Origin: GCA-016699835 sp964543905
Lineage (GTDB): Bacteria > Planctomycetota > Phycisphaerae > Phycisphaerales > UBA1924
DNA length: 64,000 nucleotides
NCBI GenBank assembly: GCA_964543905.1
Contig: CAZIZO010000003.1
Coordinates: 310,001 to 374,000, forward strand
Direction: 5' to 3'
Part shown: positions 1 through 7,891 of the stretch, piece after piece
How the letters are laid out: each line of letters starts with the position of its first letter
Position numbering within the stretch: position 1 is the stretch's first letter
The notes under the pieces: generated by a model
Seen by the model: the letters and a program-made list of their open reading frames with translations, nothing else
The model's database searches: none
Told to the model about the DNA's origin: nothing
Program-made: the position numbers and the translations under genes

Positions 1-83
1 TGCCAGCAATGTTCCAGATTTTCTTGGTGGGAGGGGTGGGTGAAGTTCCGGCCGCTGGAACGAACTGGACACGATCCGCAAGC

Positions 84-127
84 AAAAAACACCGCCGACT
101 CGGCCCAGGGCACGCCGGTCGGCGGTG
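84..127 (-). terminator. Rho-independent terminator of the TlpA-like gene
   Basis: A perfect 10-bp inverted repeat (90-99 with 118-127) with an 18-base loop is followed, on the minus strand, by a run of six T (84-89 on the plus strand is all A). It lies 30 bases past the stop of the TlpA-like gene. Bases 1-83 show nothing I can assign. Confidence 0.85.
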
Positions 128-156
128 ACGCGATCGCCTCGTTGTTCGGAAGGGCT

Positions 157-1491
157 TTACCCGCCTTGCTTCTCGCCGGGCTTCTTCTCCATCGGCGGGG
201 GCACCGCCATCTTGAACTCCTTGAGCAGGCTGTCAATCTTGTCCTCGATCGACGGGTCGCTCGGCCGCAACTCATTGAAACGCACCTTCCCGTCCGGATC
301 CAAAATCGCCAGGTGCGGGATGCCCATGACGCCAAAGTCCGGGTTGAAGCACGATTCCTCGGTGAAGACGACGGGCCACGTCAGGTTCATATCCTTGACG
401 AACGTGGGCATGAGGCCCATTTCCTTCTTCGGGTCGTCCTTGCAGTCGATCCGCTCGGCCTTGCTGCCCTCCGAGAGCGTGCGGGCCATGTGATAGCCCT
501 GCACGCTCGTCACGCCGAGGATCTCCACGTTCGAGTCCTTGTAGCGCTCCTTCAGATCTCGCATATGCGGGAACGCGCGAACGCACGGGCCGCACCACGT
601 CGCCCAGAAATCAATCAGCACGACCTTGCCCTTGTAGTCGGCGAACGACTTGGGCGTGCCCTGGCTCGCCCACTGGATCTCCACCTTGGGCGCGGGATGG
701 TTGATGAGTTTGCCCCGGACATACGCGCCCGCGAAGTATTTCTTCTGCTTGGGAAGATAGGTCTTCAACGGGTCGGCGTCGCTGAGCGTCGGCACGCCCT
801 TGTCGATCGACGCGATGATCGCGTCGGCCAGTTTGTCCTTCGCCGGCTGGTCCAGACCCGCGTCCGGTTCCATCGCCGTTTGCGCGAACTGCATCACGGG
901 TCGGATCTTGCCCACGGGAATATCCCCCGTCACCATGGGGGCGAGCACGCCGAGCAAGCCCGAGTCCTTGAGTTTCTTCGCGTTCATCGTGCCCGCGTTG
1001 GCGAAGATCGAGTACGCCCGGCCGCTCTTGAGCGCCGCCGCCAGCCCGGGGTGCCTTGCCGCCGCCGCCACCGCCTCCGAGCGCTTGGCGTCGAACGCCA
1101 TGTTGTCCTCACGCGTCGAGCCCGGGCCGGGGAACACCATCAGGTCGGGACGCACGCTCGCGGCCGACGCACCGTCGGCGCCCTGATCTTCCGCCAACTT
1201 CTGCGCCCGCGCGTCGAGTTTCGCCTTGAGATCGTTCGTCAGGCCCCCGAACACGCGGGCGTCCGCCAGCAGGTCCAGTTGCGACGCGCTGAGTTCATCG
1301 ACCGATAGCCCGTCCAGCACCGCGTTCGCCGCCGCCGCGAGTTCGTCGCGGGACTTTGGTTTTACCGTCTTGAACTTCTCGATCGCGCCCGCGACCTGCT
1401 CGTCCGTCGGTGGCGAGGCCAGCGCCCCAACCGAGAACCACCACGAAGACGCGAGAACCGCCGCCACTGGCCACATCCATCCCGAGCGCAT
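157..1491 (-). CDS. TlpA-family thioredoxin-fold protein, exported
   Basis: A 444-residue protein beginning with a hydrophobic export segment (MRSGWMWPVAAVLASSWW) and ending in a thioredoxin-like TlpA/AhpC-TSA domain. The redox motif WCGPC sits near residues 298-303 inside the typical context LIDFWATWCGPC, so it should act as a thiol-disulfide reductase or resealer outside the cytoplasm. The N-terminal 270 residues are an unrecognised helical region. I chose the ATG at 1491 because AAGGAG lies six bases upstream and the signal sequence starts there; a longer frame exists but is Arg-rich and unlike protein. It is divergent from the small secreted protein at 1811. Compare with the cysteine-less relative at 15231. 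Confidence 0.88.
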   Translation of the reverse strand: MRSGWMWPVAAVLASSWWFSVGALASPPTDEQVAGAIEKFKTVKPKSRDELAAAANAVLDGLSVDELSASQLDLLADARVFGGLTNDLKAKLDARAQKLAEDQGADGASAASVRPDLMVFPGPGSTREDNMAFDAKRSEAVAAAARHPGLAAALKSGRAYSIFANAGTMNAKKLKDSGLLGVLAPMVTGDIPVGKIRPVMQFAQTAMEPDAGLDQPAKDKLADAIIASIDKGVPTLSDADPLKTYLPKQKKYFAGAYVRGKLINHPAPKVEIQWASQGTPKSFADYKGKVVLIDFWATWCGPCVRAFPHMRDLKERYKDSNVEILGVTSVQGYHMARTLSEGSKAERIDCKDDPKKEMGLMPTFVKDMNLTWPVVFTEESCFNPDFGVMGIPHLAILDPDGKVRFNELRPSDPSIEDKIDSLLKEFKMAVPPPMEKKPGEKQGG

Positions 1492-1810
1492 GCGCAACTC
1501 CTTGGTAAGAGACCTCCGCCGACCCATCGGTCGCACGAGGACAAAGTGTACCAGATCAGAGCCTCGCCATGCGCCGCGACGCCGCCGGAACCACGATTTC
1601 CGTGCCCTTCTGACAAAGACGGACTCCCATTTTCGCATGCATGCCCGACGCCGGGAGTCATGCCCCAGCGTCGGGGAAGGGTGGGCGTTTCAGGCCCTCC
1701 AGAACTCACTCGTGCGGAAGAAACCCGTGTGACCCTCGCATCCCGGCCGGGGCGAGCGTCGTGGTGTGTCCCCCGGCCGGTGCTTCGCCTTGTCTCGAAA
1801 GGAATCTGGT
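1492..1810. promoter_or_regulatory. Divergent intergenic region with a 10-bp hairpin
   Basis: This 319-base gap separates two divergent genes and holds no convincing gene. Its main structure is a perfect 10-bp inverted repeat (1743-1752 with 1771-1780, CCGGCCGGGG arm, 18-base loop) that ends 30 bases before the ATG at 1811, so it would be in the 5' leader of that gene. No T-run follows, so it is not a standard terminator. Confidence 0.45.
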
Positions 1811-2233
1811 ATGTTCAAGAAGTTCTCGATCTTCGTGTGTGCCCTCGCGGCCCTCCTCTCCTTCTCCTTCGCTCCCCAGGCCAAGGCCCAGGGTGGCGGA
1901 CGCGACTACCGCGTCGTCGCACGCGGCGGCGATCGCGACGCGGCCCAGATCAAGGGTGTCTATCGCGAGCGCGTCCTCGCCACGGGGCTCCAGCAACGCT
2001 TCAACGTCTCCGTCGAGGACTTTGCCCCCAACACCCGCTACGAAATCCGCATCAACGGCAACCTCTTCGGCACCATCACCACCAGCGCCCTCGGCACCGC
2101 CGAACTCGAGTTCCGCACCTTCGTCGTCGATGACACCCCGGGCGACGATCACCCCCCGATCCCCACCGACTTCCCCCACCTCGTCGCGGGTGACACCATC
2201 ACCGTCGGCACGGTGACCGCCACCTTCCGCTGA
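1811..2233 (+). CDS. Small secreted beta-rich protein of unknown function
   Basis: A 140-residue protein with a textbook signal peptide (Lys-Lys start, hydrophobic core, cleavage after AQAKAQ-like region near residue 27). The mature part of about 113 residues is predicted beta-rich and contains the segment YEIRINGNLFGTITT followed by GTAELEF, a pattern that recurs in secreted planctomycete proteins that I cannot assign to a function. Start at the ATG preceded by AAAGGA nine bases upstream. It is followed by another exported gene at 2356 on the same strand after 122 bases and may share its transcript. Confidence 0.8.
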   Translation: MFKKFSIFVCALAALLSFSFAPQAKAQGGGRDYRVVARGGDRDAAQIKGVYRERVLATGLQQRFNVSVEDFAPNTRYEIRINGNLFGTITTSALGTAELEFRTFVVDDTPGDDHPPIPTDFPHLVAGDTITVGTVTATFR

Positions 2234-2355
2234 GCCCCCTTCGCGCCGATCGTGGCGCACCACCCCGCTCCGCCGCCCAACCGTGGCGGAGCGATTTGCC
2301 TCCCCCCGACACGGTCCCCCCCATACACACAAACCCATTTCTGTGGAGATCATCC

Positions 2356-3222
2356 ATGCGCCACGCCACCCTCCTCGCCCTCGCCCTCCTTGCTCCGCTC
2401 GCCCCGCTCGCGAAGGGGCAGATCACCCTCCCCAACGATTTCGAGTCGCCCTCCAACGCGCTCGCGGCGCTCTCGTCATACTTCGGCGGCGTTGCCGACT
2501 TCGGCACCCGCCCTTCCGCCGCCACCATCCACTCCGGGCAATCCCTCGAAGTCTGGGCCAACTTCCAGCATGATCGCTTCTTCCGCATCGCCGGGTTTAC
2601 CGTCGGCTCCTTCTCGATCGCCCGTCCCGCGCTCAACGTTCCCGCCAACGCCGCCTACTTCAGCCTCACCGTCCGCGCTCCAGAATCCGGTCAACTCGCC
2701 CTGATCGTCAACCTCGTCGAAGACGACAACGCCGACGGCATCGCCTCCTTCGATTCCGACGACAACTGGGAATCCGATCCCATCATGCTCCTCCCGGGCA
2801 CCAACGTCTACAACATCCCCCTCTCCGCGTTCACGCTCGCCAACCCCGGCTCGGGCAACGACACCCAGAACTTCACCACCACGCCCGCCATGTCCGTCCG
2901 ACTCACCTTTGAGTCTCGCACCACCTTCCCCGGCGGGATCATCGAACGCCCCATCACCTTCAACATCGACCACCTCGGTCTCTTCGCCTCGCCCCAGACG
3001 ATCCCGGCGCCCTCCTGCGTGGCCGACATGGACAACGGCACGGGCGCCGGCACGCCCGACGGCGGCGTCACCATCGACGACCTGCTCTTCTATCTCGCCG
3101 TCTATGCAGCCGGCGCGCCCCGAGCCGATGTCGACAACGGCTCCAGCACCGGCACCCCCGACGGGGGCGTCACCATCGACGACCTGCTCTACTACCTCCT
3201 CCGCTACGAAGCCGGGTGCTGA
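2356..3222 (+). CDS. Secreted protein with C-terminal GC-type dockerin-like tail
   Basis: A 288-residue exported protein: signal peptide at residues 1-20 (MRHATLLALALLAPLAPLAKG), a beta-rich domain of about 200 residues that reads like a carbohydrate-binding or LamG-like jelly roll (FESPSNALAALSSYFGG, SGQLALIVNLVEDDNADG), then the 68-residue tail at 221-288. The tail has two copies of the DxDxG..TG..DGGVTIDDLL loop, begins with Cys and ends with the terminal pair Gly-Cys. Start chosen at the ATG with TGGAG seven bases upstream, which gives the signal peptide. Role at the cell surface is inferred; the ligand is unknown. Confidence 0.85.
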   Translation: MRHATLLALALLAPLAPLAKGQITLPNDFESPSNALAALSSYFGGVADFGTRPSAATIHSGQSLEVWANFQHDRFFRIAGFTVGSFSIARPALNVPANAAYFSLTVRAPESGQLALIVNLVEDDNADGIASFDSDDNWESDPIMLLPGTNVYNIPLSAFTLANPGSGNDTQNFTTTPAMSVRLTFESRTTFPGGIIERPITFNIDHLGLFASPQTIPAPSCVADMDNGTGAGTPDGGVTIDDLLFYLAVYAAGAPRADVDNGSSTGTPDGGVTIDDLLYYLLRYEAGC

Positions 3223-3307
3223 TCGCGCCCATCTCATCACGCACTCGGGCAAGGTGGGCCGCACGCCCGCCTTGTTCGCGTCCCCACGGACGAGGCATGC
3301 CGATCCG

Positions 3308-4477
3308 ATGTCCCTACCCTTGGCCATGAGCGACGCCACACTCATGGCCGGAGTTCCCGCCACCAACTCCACCTTGTACCACCGCATCCGCTTCCTCGTC
3401 GGCGATCCGTGCGCGATCCTCGAAGTGCCGAAGGGCGCTTCGCGCGAGGCCATCCTCATCATCCGCGACATCGAGATGGACCGTGCCAGGAAGAACGCCC
3501 GGGCCGATCGCGTCACCTGCCCCGCGGATTGGGCGCCCCCCGGTGGGCTCTCGGGCGACCGCGAAACCGCCACCGCCCAGGCCGCCGCCGAGTGCTTGCG
3601 GCGCTCCGGCGTGACCCGCGTCCGCAGCGACCGCACCCTCCCACTCAGTTTCGTGGATGAAATCCGCAAGGCCGGCATCCCCCTCGACTACGACCCCACG
3701 ATGGGCGTCATGGAGCGCCGCGCCAAGGATGCCCACGAGATCGAACTCCTCCGCTCCGCCCAGCACGCCACCGAGCAGGCGATCGAGATGGCCTGCCGGA
3801 CCATCGCCCGCGCCAAGGTTCGCGCGGACGGCGTCCTCCTGCATGAAGGATCGCCCCTGACCAGCGAACGCGTCCGAACCATGCTCGACCTCTTCCTCCT
3901 CGAACGCGGCTATGTGAACCCCCCAAGCATCGTCGCCTGCGGCAAGGACGGCGGCGACTGCCACGACCACGGGCATGGCAACCTCTACACCGCCCAGCCC
4001 ATCATCGTCGACGTCTTCCCGCGGAACAAAGTCTCCCTCTACAACGGCGACTGCACCCGCACCGTCGTCCACGGCACGCCCACGCCCGAACTCGCCCGAA
4101 TGCACAACGTTGTGTGCGAAGCCAAGGCCGCCGCCATCGCCGCCGTCCGCCCGGGCGCGACCGGCGAGCAGGTCCACGAGGCCACCATGGAGGTGATGCG
4201 TCGGCACGGCTACGACCGAGGCCTCCCGACCCCCGCCTCGCCCGAGACCTACACCAGCCTTCAGCACGGCACCGGGCACGCCATCGGCCTCGACGTCCAC
4301 GAGCCCCCGCTGCTGGACATGGGCGGCCCCGCCCTCATCGTCGGCGACGCCCTCACCGTCGAGCCGGGTCTCTACAGCAAGAAATGGGGCGGCGTTCGCG
4401 TCGAGGACATGGTCGTCGTCACTCCAACCGGTTGCGCCAACCTGAACACCCTGCACGAAGGTCTCAACTGGGATTGA
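3308..4477 (+). CDS. M24-family metallopeptidase (Xaa-Pro aminopeptidase-like)
   Basis: A 389-residue cytoplasmic pita-bread metallopeptidase. The C-terminal domain keeps all five metal ligands of family M24: Asp in IVDVFPRN, Asp in NGDCTRT, His in HGTGHAIGLDVHE, Glu in LTVEPGLY and Glu in VRVEDMVVV. The N-terminal 150 residues match the creatinase-like domain that precedes the catalytic part in prolidases and aminopeptidase P. It should remove an N-terminal residue next to proline or act as a dipeptidase; the exact substrate cannot be read. The ATG at 3308 has no good Shine-Dalgarno; the in-frame ATG at 3326 is the alternative. Confidence 0.85.
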   Translation: MSLPLAMSDATLMAGVPATNSTLYHRIRFLVGDPCAILEVPKGASREAILIIRDIEMDRARKNARADRVTCPADWAPPGGLSGDRETATAQAAAECLRRSGVTRVRSDRTLPLSFVDEIRKAGIPLDYDPTMGVMERRAKDAHEIELLRSAQHATEQAIEMACRTIARAKVRADGVLLHEGSPLTSERVRTMLDLFLLERGYVNPPSIVACGKDGGDCHDHGHGNLYTAQPIIVDVFPRNKVSLYNGDCTRTVVHGTPTPELARMHNVVCEAKAAAIAAVRPGATGEQVHEATMEVMRRHGYDRGLPTPASPETYTSLQHGTGHAIGLDVHEPPLLDMGGPALIVGDALTVEPGLYSKKWGGVRVEDMVVVTPTGCANLNTLHEGLNWD

Positions 4478-4689
4478 TCGCATCCAGATGCACGCACCCC
4501 CCTTCGAGAAAGAAGGGAACGGAGCGTTCGGATCGTTGCCGGTTCCGTCGCTGCCTCCGCAAGGCTTGACAGCCCGCGAGGAGCGCCGTCTTCGGAGTGG
4601 ATCGCGGCGTTCAAAGACCTGCCCCATGCAGGGGGGATCATCCCCAACAGAACCGCCGCTCCATTCGAGTCGATGAATCTGAACTTCGC

Positions 4690-5289
4690 ATGATGACCCT
4701 TCCCACCCAATCCAACCCCGCATGCGGCGCCAACCCCCTCTCCCCCGAGCACCTTCGCGCGATCGAGTTCGCACGCACACGTTCCAAAAAAGTTCGTCGC
4801 GCCGCCGCCGTCGCCAAGTTCAGCGGCTGGACCCTCGCCTTCTTCGCCCTCGTCACCCTCATGGGGGCCCTCTTCGGCGACCTCCCCTCGCTCGTCCTGG
4901 GGCTCGCGCTCGCCGCCCTGGCCTTCAACGAACTCCGCGGCGGGAGGATGATCGCCCGCTTCGACCCGCGCGGCGCACGCACGTTGGGCATCAACCAACT
5001 CGTTCTCGGCGCGGTCATTGTCTCGTATGCCGCGTGGTCGTTCTCGGTCGCCATGAAGAACCCGGCGCTCGCCCAACTGGGCGGAACCACCGGTGACCCC
5101 GATCTCGACGCCACCGTCCGATCCATCAGCGATCTTGCGACCTACGGGATCTACGGCACGCTCGCGGTCGTCGGGTTCGTCGGCTGCGGCCTGACCGCTC
5201 TGTATTACTTCACACGTGCGGGCGTGGTCCGCTCCGTCGTGGCGGAGACTCCCGTTTGGGTCCTCGACACCCTCCGTGCCGCCGCGTGA
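4690..5289 (+). CDS. Hypothetical integral membrane protein
   Basis: A 199-residue protein with about four hydrophobic segments (near residues 43-60, 62-82, 104-122 and 150-176) and a positively charged N-terminal stretch (RTRSKKVRRAAA) just before the first. I do not recognise a family. Two Met codons stand in tandem at 4690 and 4693. The 212-base gap upstream contains TTGACA at 4566-4571 but no convincing -10. Convergent with the tail-bearing gene ending at 5298, only eight bases away, without a visible terminator. Confidence 0.7.
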   Translation: MMTLPTQSNPACGANPLSPEHLRAIEFARTRSKKVRRAAAVAKFSGWTLAFFALVTLMGALFGDLPSLVLGLALAALAFNELRGGRMIARFDPRGARTLGINQLVLGAVIVSYAAWSFSVAMKNPALAQLGGTTGDPDLDATVRSISDLATYGIYGTLAVVGFVGCGLTALYYFTRAGVVRSVVAETPVWVLDTLRAAA

Positions 5290-5297
5290 CGCGCTCG

Positions 5298-7685
5298 CTA
5301 GCACCCACCCTCAAAGCGCACGAGGTAATAGAGCAGGTCATCGATGGTCAGCCCGCCGTCGCGCGTGCCCGTCGCCGAACCATCATCAACGTCCGCACGA
5401 ACGTCTCCCGCCTCGAAGAGGACAAGATAGAACAAGAGATCGTCGATCGTCACTCCGCCGTCGGGGGTGCCCGTGCCGCTCCCATCGTCCGTGTCCGCGA
5501 GGCAAGGAGCGCACGAGAGTGCGGACGAGACCAGCACGCGGTCGATCAGCCCGGGCGACAGCAACTCGCCGAGCCCGAGCGCCCCGAGGGCCACGTCCGG
5601 CAATCCCGCCGAGTCCGGCTGATAGAACCGATCGACGTTCGAGCGTCGATACAGGATGCTCGCGCCCGTGGAGAACGCCTGCCGCGCCCCGCGCCGATAG
5701 GCGTTGTACGCCGCGATCGCTTCCGGCACGCGCGCGGAACCCGGCGCTCCCGTGCCCCCCGAGAAGGCCAAGAGACTGGTGAAGGTCGTGACGTCGCCGG
5801 GGTGGTTCGTCAGCGAGTCGGCGTGGTATCCGCCCCAGTCCGAGCGCGTCGTCCCGGCCGAAAAAACCGTGAAGTACTGTGGACCGTTGTCGTCCGTCCA
5901 GGCGGCGTTCGACGCGCGGAGGTTCGCGATCTGGTCCTGCCAGAGCGGGTCGGCGCGATAGTCGCCCAGCGTCAGCATGGAATAGAGGCTCGTGAACGCG
6001 CTCTGAAAGACTCCGGGCGAATCGCCCGTCACCGGCCGCCCCGTCACGATCGCCGCCGCGGGCGACGCACCACGATTGAACCAGCGCGACCTGGCGGAGG
6101 CCGCGGTGGCGCCGCCGTGTGCCGCGGCGAGATCGGCAAAGATGATGCCCTCGTTGTACGGCACCGACGCCGAACTCGTGATCGCGCCCCCCGAGGCGAG
6201 ACCCAGGAGGTAGAGCGCGTGAGCCGAGTTGGTGCTGAAGTAGGAATCCCAGTTGCGGACGTTGCAGACGACTTCGCGTGCCGCGCTCTGCACGCCCGCA
6301 TCGTCGGGGTAATACGCGGCCGCTCGCGTCGCCGCAAGAACGATCTTCATGGTGCTGAGCGTCGCGAACCCGTCGCCCCACCCGGCGTCGCCGCCCGTCG
6401 CCGGGTTGATCCAGTGCCAGTAGAGGCCATCCGCCGACCGCAGCGGGCGGATGCCGTCCGGTGCTTGCCCGGCGTATCGCTGCAGGATCGATCGCACGGT
6501 CGGCCGCGTCGTCGGGTCGCCCGGTCCACCGCTCTGCCGCAGGATTTCATCATTCGCCAGCAGCAGGAGGATCGTCCAGCACGCGGCATCGGGGGTGGCG
6601 GGATGGAAGCGGGGCGTCCCGACCTGCGTGTCGGCATCAATCACCCAGCCCGGCGGCTGTCCGTCGGGCGAGATGAGGCCTCGCCCAAATCGCACGACCT
6701 GATCGAACTCGTCGCGAGCCCAGGCGCGGAACGCAAGACGCGTGTCCGCCGTGTCGTGGATGGAGGACGCGCCGGTGTTGGTGCCAAGGATGAGTTTCCC
6801 GTCCGCGGTGGCCCCAAGGTCGGTTGCTTGGGTTGAGGAGTTCAGGTACGCGGAGGGCGCAAACGCCGCGATCCCGCGGGCCTGATTCGGCGGGATGTGC
6901 CAAAGCGTGGATTGCGGGGTGGCGGTGGATTCGAGGGCGTAGAGGCCGGTGTTGAGCAGTCCGCCGAAGTGATCGGAGAAGGCCAGCGAGCGCAGATTGC
7001 TCCGTGTGCCTACGCTCGTGAACGGCAGCGAGGTCGGCCCGATCGTCGCGCGGGAAATCTGCGACCCTGTGCAGGCGTAGAGATGTCCCTGCACGCGATC
7101 GATCGCCAGCCCGAGCGTGGCTTGCCCGCTGACGAAGGGCGCGGTGAAGAGGGGTGAGATGGACTGCGCCTGGTTCATCCCGGCGTTGTAGACGGCGACG
7201 CCGCCGGTGGTGCCGACGTACAGGCGGCCCTTGAAATGCGTCAGGGCGACACGAGGGCGTGGAGCGTTCGGTGCGACGAGAGGCGCAAACTGCGAGAGCG
7301 ATCCCGTATCGACCTCCAGGCGCAAGAGGATCGCGGAGGGCGTGGGAGGCGCGACATCACCCACGTTGGTGACGGCGATGAAGAGGAGGCGGCCGGAGTC
7401 GGAGAGCGCGAGGCCGCACGGGCCGTCGGCGTCCGAATCGAGCAAATACCCCGACGCGGCGGCGAGTTGGGCGCGGGGGACGGAGCGGAGGAGATTCTGT
7501 TCGCCATCTCGGATTTCGATGGTGTCGGTCGCGCTGGAGGCGACGGCGGAGATGCCGGCGAGCGCGGCGGAGGCGACGCAAGCGGCGTCGGCGTTGCTGG
7601 GTGCGGGCCAAGGTGAAACAACGGGGGCGCCCAGCGCCGGGAATGCCGCCATCGCGATCGACAACATCCAAGTCTTTATGGTCAA
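5298..7685 (-). CDS. Large secreted protein with GC-type dockerin-like tail
   Basis: A 795-residue exported protein. After the signal peptide (TIKTWMLSIAMAAFPALGA) comes a region of about 300 residues with repeated beta-blade-like stretches (GPCGLALSDSGRLLF, LYVGTTGGVAVYNAG, GHLYACTGSQISR) resembling a propeller. The middle (about 320-720) is helical with aromatic patches such as YWHWINPATGG and GWGDGFATLSTMK, by eye like an alpha/alpha toroid glycosidase or lyase fold; this is uncertain. The last 68 residues (728-795) are the two-repeat tail ending Gly-Cys. I prefer the TTG at 7685 because AAGGGGGG lies a few bases upstream and it adds Lys to the signal; ATG at 7667 is the alternative. Confidence 0.72.
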   Translation of the reverse strand: MTIKTWMLSIAMAAFPALGAPVVSPWPAPSNADAACVASAALAGISAVASSATDTIEIRDGEQNLLRSVPRAQLAAASGYLLDSDADGPCGLALSDSGRLLFIAVTNVGDVAPPTPSAILLRLEVDTGSLSQFAPLVAPNAPRPRVALTHFKGRLYVGTTGGVAVYNAGMNQAQSISPLFTAPFVSGQATLGLAIDRVQGHLYACTGSQISRATIGPTSLPFTSVGTRSNLRSLAFSDHFGGLLNTGLYALESTATPQSTLWHIPPNQARGIAAFAPSAYLNSSTQATDLGATADGKLILGTNTGASSIHDTADTRLAFRAWARDEFDQVVRFGRGLISPDGQPPGWVIDADTQVGTPRFHPATPDAACWTILLLLANDEILRQSGGPGDPTTRPTVRSILQRYAGQAPDGIRPLRSADGLYWHWINPATGGDAGWGDGFATLSTMKIVLAATRAAAYYPDDAGVQSAAREVVCNVRNWDSYFSTNSAHALYLLGLASGGAITSSASVPYNEGIIFADLAAAHGGATAASARSRWFNRGASPAAAIVTGRPVTGDSPGVFQSAFTSLYSMLTLGDYRADPLWQDQIANLRASNAAWTDDNGPQYFTVFSAGTTRSDWGGYHADSLTNHPGDVTTFTSLLAFSGGTGAPGSARVPEAIAAYNAYRRGARQAFSTGASILYRRSNVDRFYQPDSAGLPDVALGALGLGELLSPGLIDRVLVSSALSCAPCLADTDDGSGTGTPDGGVTIDDLLFYLVLFEAGDVRADVDDGSATGTRDGGLTIDDLLYYLVRFEGGC

Positions 7686-7730
7686 GCGGCCCCCCTTCAC
7701 CCCTGCCCGGCGATGAGCATGACAAGGGTA

Positions 7731-7757
7731 TAAAGAGGCCGAGCGATTGTCGGCCTC
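7731..7757 (-). terminator. Probable terminator between two tail-bearing genes
   Basis: A perfect 8-bp stem (7735-7742 with 7750-7757, GAGGCCGA arm) followed on the minus strand by CTTTATA. It lies 135 bases past the stop of the gene at 7892-9175 and upstream of the next minus-strand gene, so the two surface-protein genes are probably separate transcripts. Confidence 0.5.
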
Positions 7758-7891
7758 GAGTTCACTTCTGGAGTGCAGTTTTTGATTATGGGTCGTACGG
7801 CACACCAGGAGTGAGGGCAAACGTACGAAGAGTCGAGGCGGGTGGGACACCCGCCCCAAGCGGTCGAAGAGGAGCGAGGGGAGGGAGCGTG

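Noticed and set aside
4566..4594. TTGACA as promoter of the membrane protein at 4690
   Set aside because: The -10 at the right distance reads TCTTCG, far from consensus. A single perfect -35 hexamer is too weak.
5256..6836. Plus-strand frame of 526 codons over the tail-bearing gene
   Set aside because: Arg-rich, opposite to the gene with signal peptide and shared tail. A shadow.
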